From Arion vulgaris (Eukaryota; Mollusca; Gastropoda; Stylommatophora; Arionidae), in contig CM036761.1 in assembly GCA_020796225.1 (NCBI GenBank), positions 32,376,928 through 32,440,927 on the forward strand: DNA of 64,000 nt, in the 5' to 3' direction. The position numbers and the translations under genes were made by a program. A model generated the notes under the pieces. The model was not told the origin of the DNA. It did not search any database and was given only the letters and a program-made list of their open reading frames with translations. Shown here in pieces: positions 57,301-62,228 of the stretch (within the stretch, counting starts at the first letter, position 1; each line of letters starts with the position of its first letter).

Positions 57301-60300
57301 AATCGTCTTTTTCGACGTTTGTTTAGACCAGTGTTTCCCAACCTTTTTGTGCCATGCCCCACCAAAGCCTTTCAAAATTCGTATGCCCCCTCCTTCCTAT
57401 GTAACATATACAAAAATTGTATTTTCTAAAAATTGAATTGTTCACTGAAGAAACTTAAATGATAGGTTTTAGGAAGAAATCACAAGGAAATTGTTGAGGA
57501 AAAACAGTAAGTAAATTTTTAAAACATATAATGGAGAACAGAAATTCAAGTACGATATCATTTTAATGATATATTTTTCTATATTATTTTAGAAAAAAAA
57601 CAGAAAACCACGACACTGGGTAACAACCCGGTAGCAGTGTGACGACAAAAGAAGAAGAAAGAAGTGACTATTTATTACTTACACTTAGTGAGATCCTTGC
57701 GATTGATAGATGATGCAAAGAGATTTTATGTTAGGTTCCAATTTAGTTAGCTTCAGTCTCAAGTCTCCCATTGTGTTATATTCAACCAATTTCTTTTTTA
57801 GCAGCAAATCAGTTATGGCAATAAATCCACATTCAGTTCAATATGAAGATAGAAATGGTAATAAGTTTTCTTTGCACATTTGGTTGAATTTGTATATTTG
57901 ATTTCTCTTTCCTCACAAAGCCATGCCGTCGCTCCTTTTATATTAAATGAAGTTTTAACTGACTCATCATTTTGCATGTCTGCGAGTTCTTCTTGATACT
58001 GCATATTTGAAATAGACAAATCCACTAACATTGACTGCAATCAATTTGTTTCAAATCAGAAAATCTTTCTTTTAAATCAGCCGATAGAATTTTCAGATGA
58101 TCGACAATAACAAGTATTAGTATAGCGGTATCAGTCACTTCACATTTCTGGTAAACTCTTCAAAATGTTTGTTGCAAATATATTTCTGACATAATTCAAT
58201 AAAGGTAATAAAACCAAATATCTTAGCTTTTCCATCAACAAGAGTTTTATTCTTCCTTGAAGGTGGTTATTTAATATATTTTGTTTTTCATTCAAAGATA
58301 TCGGCACAAATGCTTTACTATCGACCGTTAACAGATACTTTATTTCAGGTTTGTCGCTTAAAAATCACTTAAAGAGTATCAAATATTTCCATAAATATTG
58401 TCAAGCATTTCCCCTTTCAAGAGCCATCTTTCTTCAGTGTGCAGTAAAAGTCTCATATGATCTGTATTTTGTTCTTCACAAAATAGCATGAAGAGACGCT
58501 CACATTTGGCATAAGATTTAATAGCATTGATACACTTTATAACTGAATTTAGTACTTCATTTAGAACAGGTGAAATATTTTTAGCTACCAAATTTTCCAT
58601 GTTAATAACACAATGCACAAAAAGCATTTCTGGATTCTCATCTTTCAGCAATTTTAAGCAGCCATTTTTCTTGCCTATCATATTATTAGTACCATCTGCG
58701 ACACAAGATGTTATATTTTTCATTGGTATATTATAACATATAAGTAATTTTTTAACTTATTATATACACCTTTGGAGGTAGGGGTGCTTTCTAATGATTT
58801 ACAGAACAATATTTTTTCATCAAAATCCCCATTATCAATATATCTTGCGTAAGTTATCAATACTACTTATCAACACTGTCTCTCAAAGTTGATTCATCCA
58901 TTTGCACTGATAATTTTCTTGTTTTCAGCTTTTCAACAAGTTGTATTTCAATATCTTCACTGATTTCGTCTATTCTATTGCTAACAGAATTGTTACTGAG
59001 TGGCATAGCTTTCAACTCTTGGTCATCTTTTTCCAGAACCGTTTTAAGAAATGATGATATTGATGGTTTGATTAAATTCTCTCCTATAGTATGATTTTCC
59101 CACATTTAGCAATGAGTAAGGAAATTTGATAACTAGCCACAAGAGTACGATTGACAGTTGCAGTATGAGCAGTAACAGGGACTTTAATGTTGCTCTTTTT
59201 CAAAATTTGTCTTTAAAGTTTGAAAGTAATTCAAATCTGACATAATATGAGCATTATGTTTCGCCTTCAAATGCTCTTCAAGCCGATCTCGTTTCATTGA
59301 TTCGTTGGTCAAGCACTGTTGGCGTAAAAGACATTAATGTGGAATACATTAATATAGTAATATTTCATATCAGGTGATATATGTTTGAGCAAATTCGATT
59401 ATTATAGCATGACTATTTGAAGAAAAAAACAAATCATTAACAATATTTATATCCACATTTATGTGGTCAAATCTGCTCTTCTGAAAAAGTATGTGGTGTT
59501 CTCTTCTTCTTCTTCTTCTTCTGCTAACATTCTTCACGGCCAATTTGATCATTCTTATTGTGATGTATAATTGGTCCACTGGCAAGAACGGAGTGATCTA
59601 CGTCGGACGATTGTGCGCCCATGGTGACTAGGCCCGCCCGTCCGTTTTCAGCCAGCTTTTGATTTACTAAGGTGAGCTTTCCCTAGGTACGATCCTTTCG
59701 GATCTACGCCTTTTCGATCAACTTTGCCGTATATTTGGGCTTTGGATCTACGCCAAGACAGTGAGTTACGCTGCTTTACCGTTCTGACTGAGAAATATTT
59801 CTCGGGCTTGTCAGCTTGTCCTCGGACGGCGTCTTACTCGTATAAAACACCGTGTAAAGTATCGGCCTTCGCCAATGTTCAGGACCCGGGCTTCCTGTTT
59901 GATCCGTACATTGTCGGCCTTGCTTTACCGTACATTTTGAGTTTGATCCGGGAAGGAACATTCTCAGCCTTTTCTAGACGCGTATCGGTGCGTGGCAATT
60001 TGCAATTTACCTCGAAAGCACTGGCATGGGGCCGAGTACAAGCAATGTAGAGGGTCGTTTCAGTGGGCACTATAAGCGTAACTGAGGATTATGCGCTCGC
60101 CGCAATCACCCGCCCCAGTTATTCCGGGGATGTTAGTTACGACTGCAATCGAACCTTGCCCAGTTGCCCCAAGGCTGGCAGTTCCGTTAGGCATCACAAC
60201 CTCAGTTCTTCCGGGGATGTTAATTTTAATCGCACAGTACCTTGCACGGTTTTTCCAGGCGGGTAGTTTCGTTATGCACTAAACGCAACTTGTTCTTTGC

Positions 60301-62176
60301 GCTCGGCAAACCTTGCCCAGTACATGTATCTGCACCAGGCTACCAATGCGGGTCAGCTGCAATCTTCTCTCGCACCAACACGAGGGTAGACTTTCATTCG
60401 TTACGGTCCTGTCTTATTTATTCTTGCCGACGGGCTGGCAATGTTTGCCCCCTCCTCAGGGCTTCGATCTTCGCCCTACGTGGCATACGTTTGGTCACTG
60501 GATGCACCTCTCATCCATGTCTGAGTCGTTTCGTTGCTGTTTCTTTGCGTTCAGGGAATTGGGCAATATCTTGTTGGACATCGGTCAGGAGAATTGTGCA
60601 TTTTATTTGTATGTATCTTTATCGTATTTCCGTAATTGCACTGCTACCACTACCAGTAGTTTCCTCTCCGATCCCGCCTCTTAGCCAGACCAGAACCAGA
60701 GTCTGTTTCAGGTCACGCGTGGAGGTTAGGCAGGGTCTTGGTTGCGCCCTCTAACCTGGCTCATGTTACCACCATGACCTCATGAGCCTTTGACCCCGTG
60801 TTCTCTAATTAGCTCTAATAAATTTAACCTCAATAGTTGTATCTTCTACGAACTCTTCGGTTCTCTTCTGCTTTTCTTGTATAATCTGGCCTAACAGTCC
60901 TGTACTTTATCTGTTCTGTGTTTAGTTCTTTATTTTATTCTAGCTACCTCAAAGCTGTTCTATTTGGCTCTCTATCTGCACTATTATTCCTCTTCTTAAA
61001 GTCCATCTGTATATAATGGGTGAATATTCTATTACTTTACTATTCCAAACTTTGTTCTCAGACTGCGATTTCCACATCTGCTACTCTCTTGGAAAAGACT
61101 CATCTTACTTTGACTATCGATATTCTTCTGTCATTGTCTAAAAATGTATGTTCCAACCATGCCTTCTCAATCTGTCGCTAAACATGGAAAAAAAGATCTC
61201 ATGACATTCTACTGTAATCCATAAATAAATGCTCCTTCGTTAACTATACAACTACAAAATGGTACTCTAAGGACACCTGTATAATCCAGCTGCACAGTTA
61301 GTATCTATTACTCTGGTAATCAGACTAATGGCCCATAACTTGTATTTGAGTCAAACCACCTTGATATTTCTTAGTTTCTTTTCCCATCGTACCTAACATT
61401 CCAAGCCAAATCAAACTTCAGACCTGCTTTCTGTGGCAGAAATATGATATGCGTGGCTCTGTCCAATACTATTACATACTCAAGATTTCACTACATAAAC
61501 TCATTTTGGACTTCACGACAAGGTTGGCAAATGACGGACACATTACAGTTTTTTATATGATCTGATTTTAACACAATAACACATGCTTTTCCTCTTTCAA
61601 AGCTTTGTTAAAAGGAGGTAAAAATGTACCTAGATATAAGTACTTTCCATTCATTGAAGATTGTTTAAACTTGAGTAAAGTGATTGTGAAGCAACATTCG
61701 TTTTTGTCAACAGACATCCAAAAGTCAGTATATCGGTTTTGCAACATCATGAACATTAGTTAAACTCCGAACAAGTCCATTGCCCCCTAAACGATGAAAA
61801 TGTTTCAGTGGGGCGTACGCCCCACGTTGGGAAACAAGGGTTTAGACGGAACAACATGTCGGTAACATTATGCAGATATCAACCTTGAAGTTGCATGCGC
61901 GTGATGTGTAATACATTACACCAAGTGAGATATGTGTTACTTGATACTGTTCGTTTACTGTATCGGATGCTATGCGTCGTGTACCCATAAAACATGGACT
62001 AAAGACGAACAATATCTGAATTTGTTCAAGAAACATGAAAGCAACTTTGCTGAGAGAGACATGAAATACCCAACTCAATTCCACGGAAGACATTGGACGA
62101 ATTGCCCAAGACAGAGTGGTATAGATAAATTGAGAAATTACTTGCAGGCCATGTGTAACGTATAATGGTTCTAGTG

Positions 62177-62228
<52 letters not shown>

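Larger units (their letters stand above)
57329..61839 (-). mobile_element. ZBED5-like hAT transposon, decayed, with nested insertions
   Basis: 4.5 kb bounded by CAGTGTTTCCCAACC and CGTTGGGAAACAAGG (12 of 15 pair as inverted repeats). The 8-bp duplication GTTTAGAC flanks it perfectly at 57321-57328 and 61840-61847. CCCCACC/GGGGCG-type subterminal words occur at both ends. The transposase is on the minus strand in pieces between about 59310 and 57810. A foreign block (about 59335-61757) separates the 5' end from the coding part and itself carries a retroposon (59505-60797). It lies in the 15-kb TP53I11 intron. Confidence 0.85.

Noticed and set aside
60242..60754. 170-codon plus-strand frame
   Set aside because: It lies in the GC-rich retroposon, opposite to its inferred direction; no domain seen and stops are simply rarer in GC-rich DNA.
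59870..60800. LTR retrotransposon long terminal repeat
   Set aside because: No TG..CA ends or paired copy; the (GAA)n tail and 9-bp duplication favour a target-primed retroposon.
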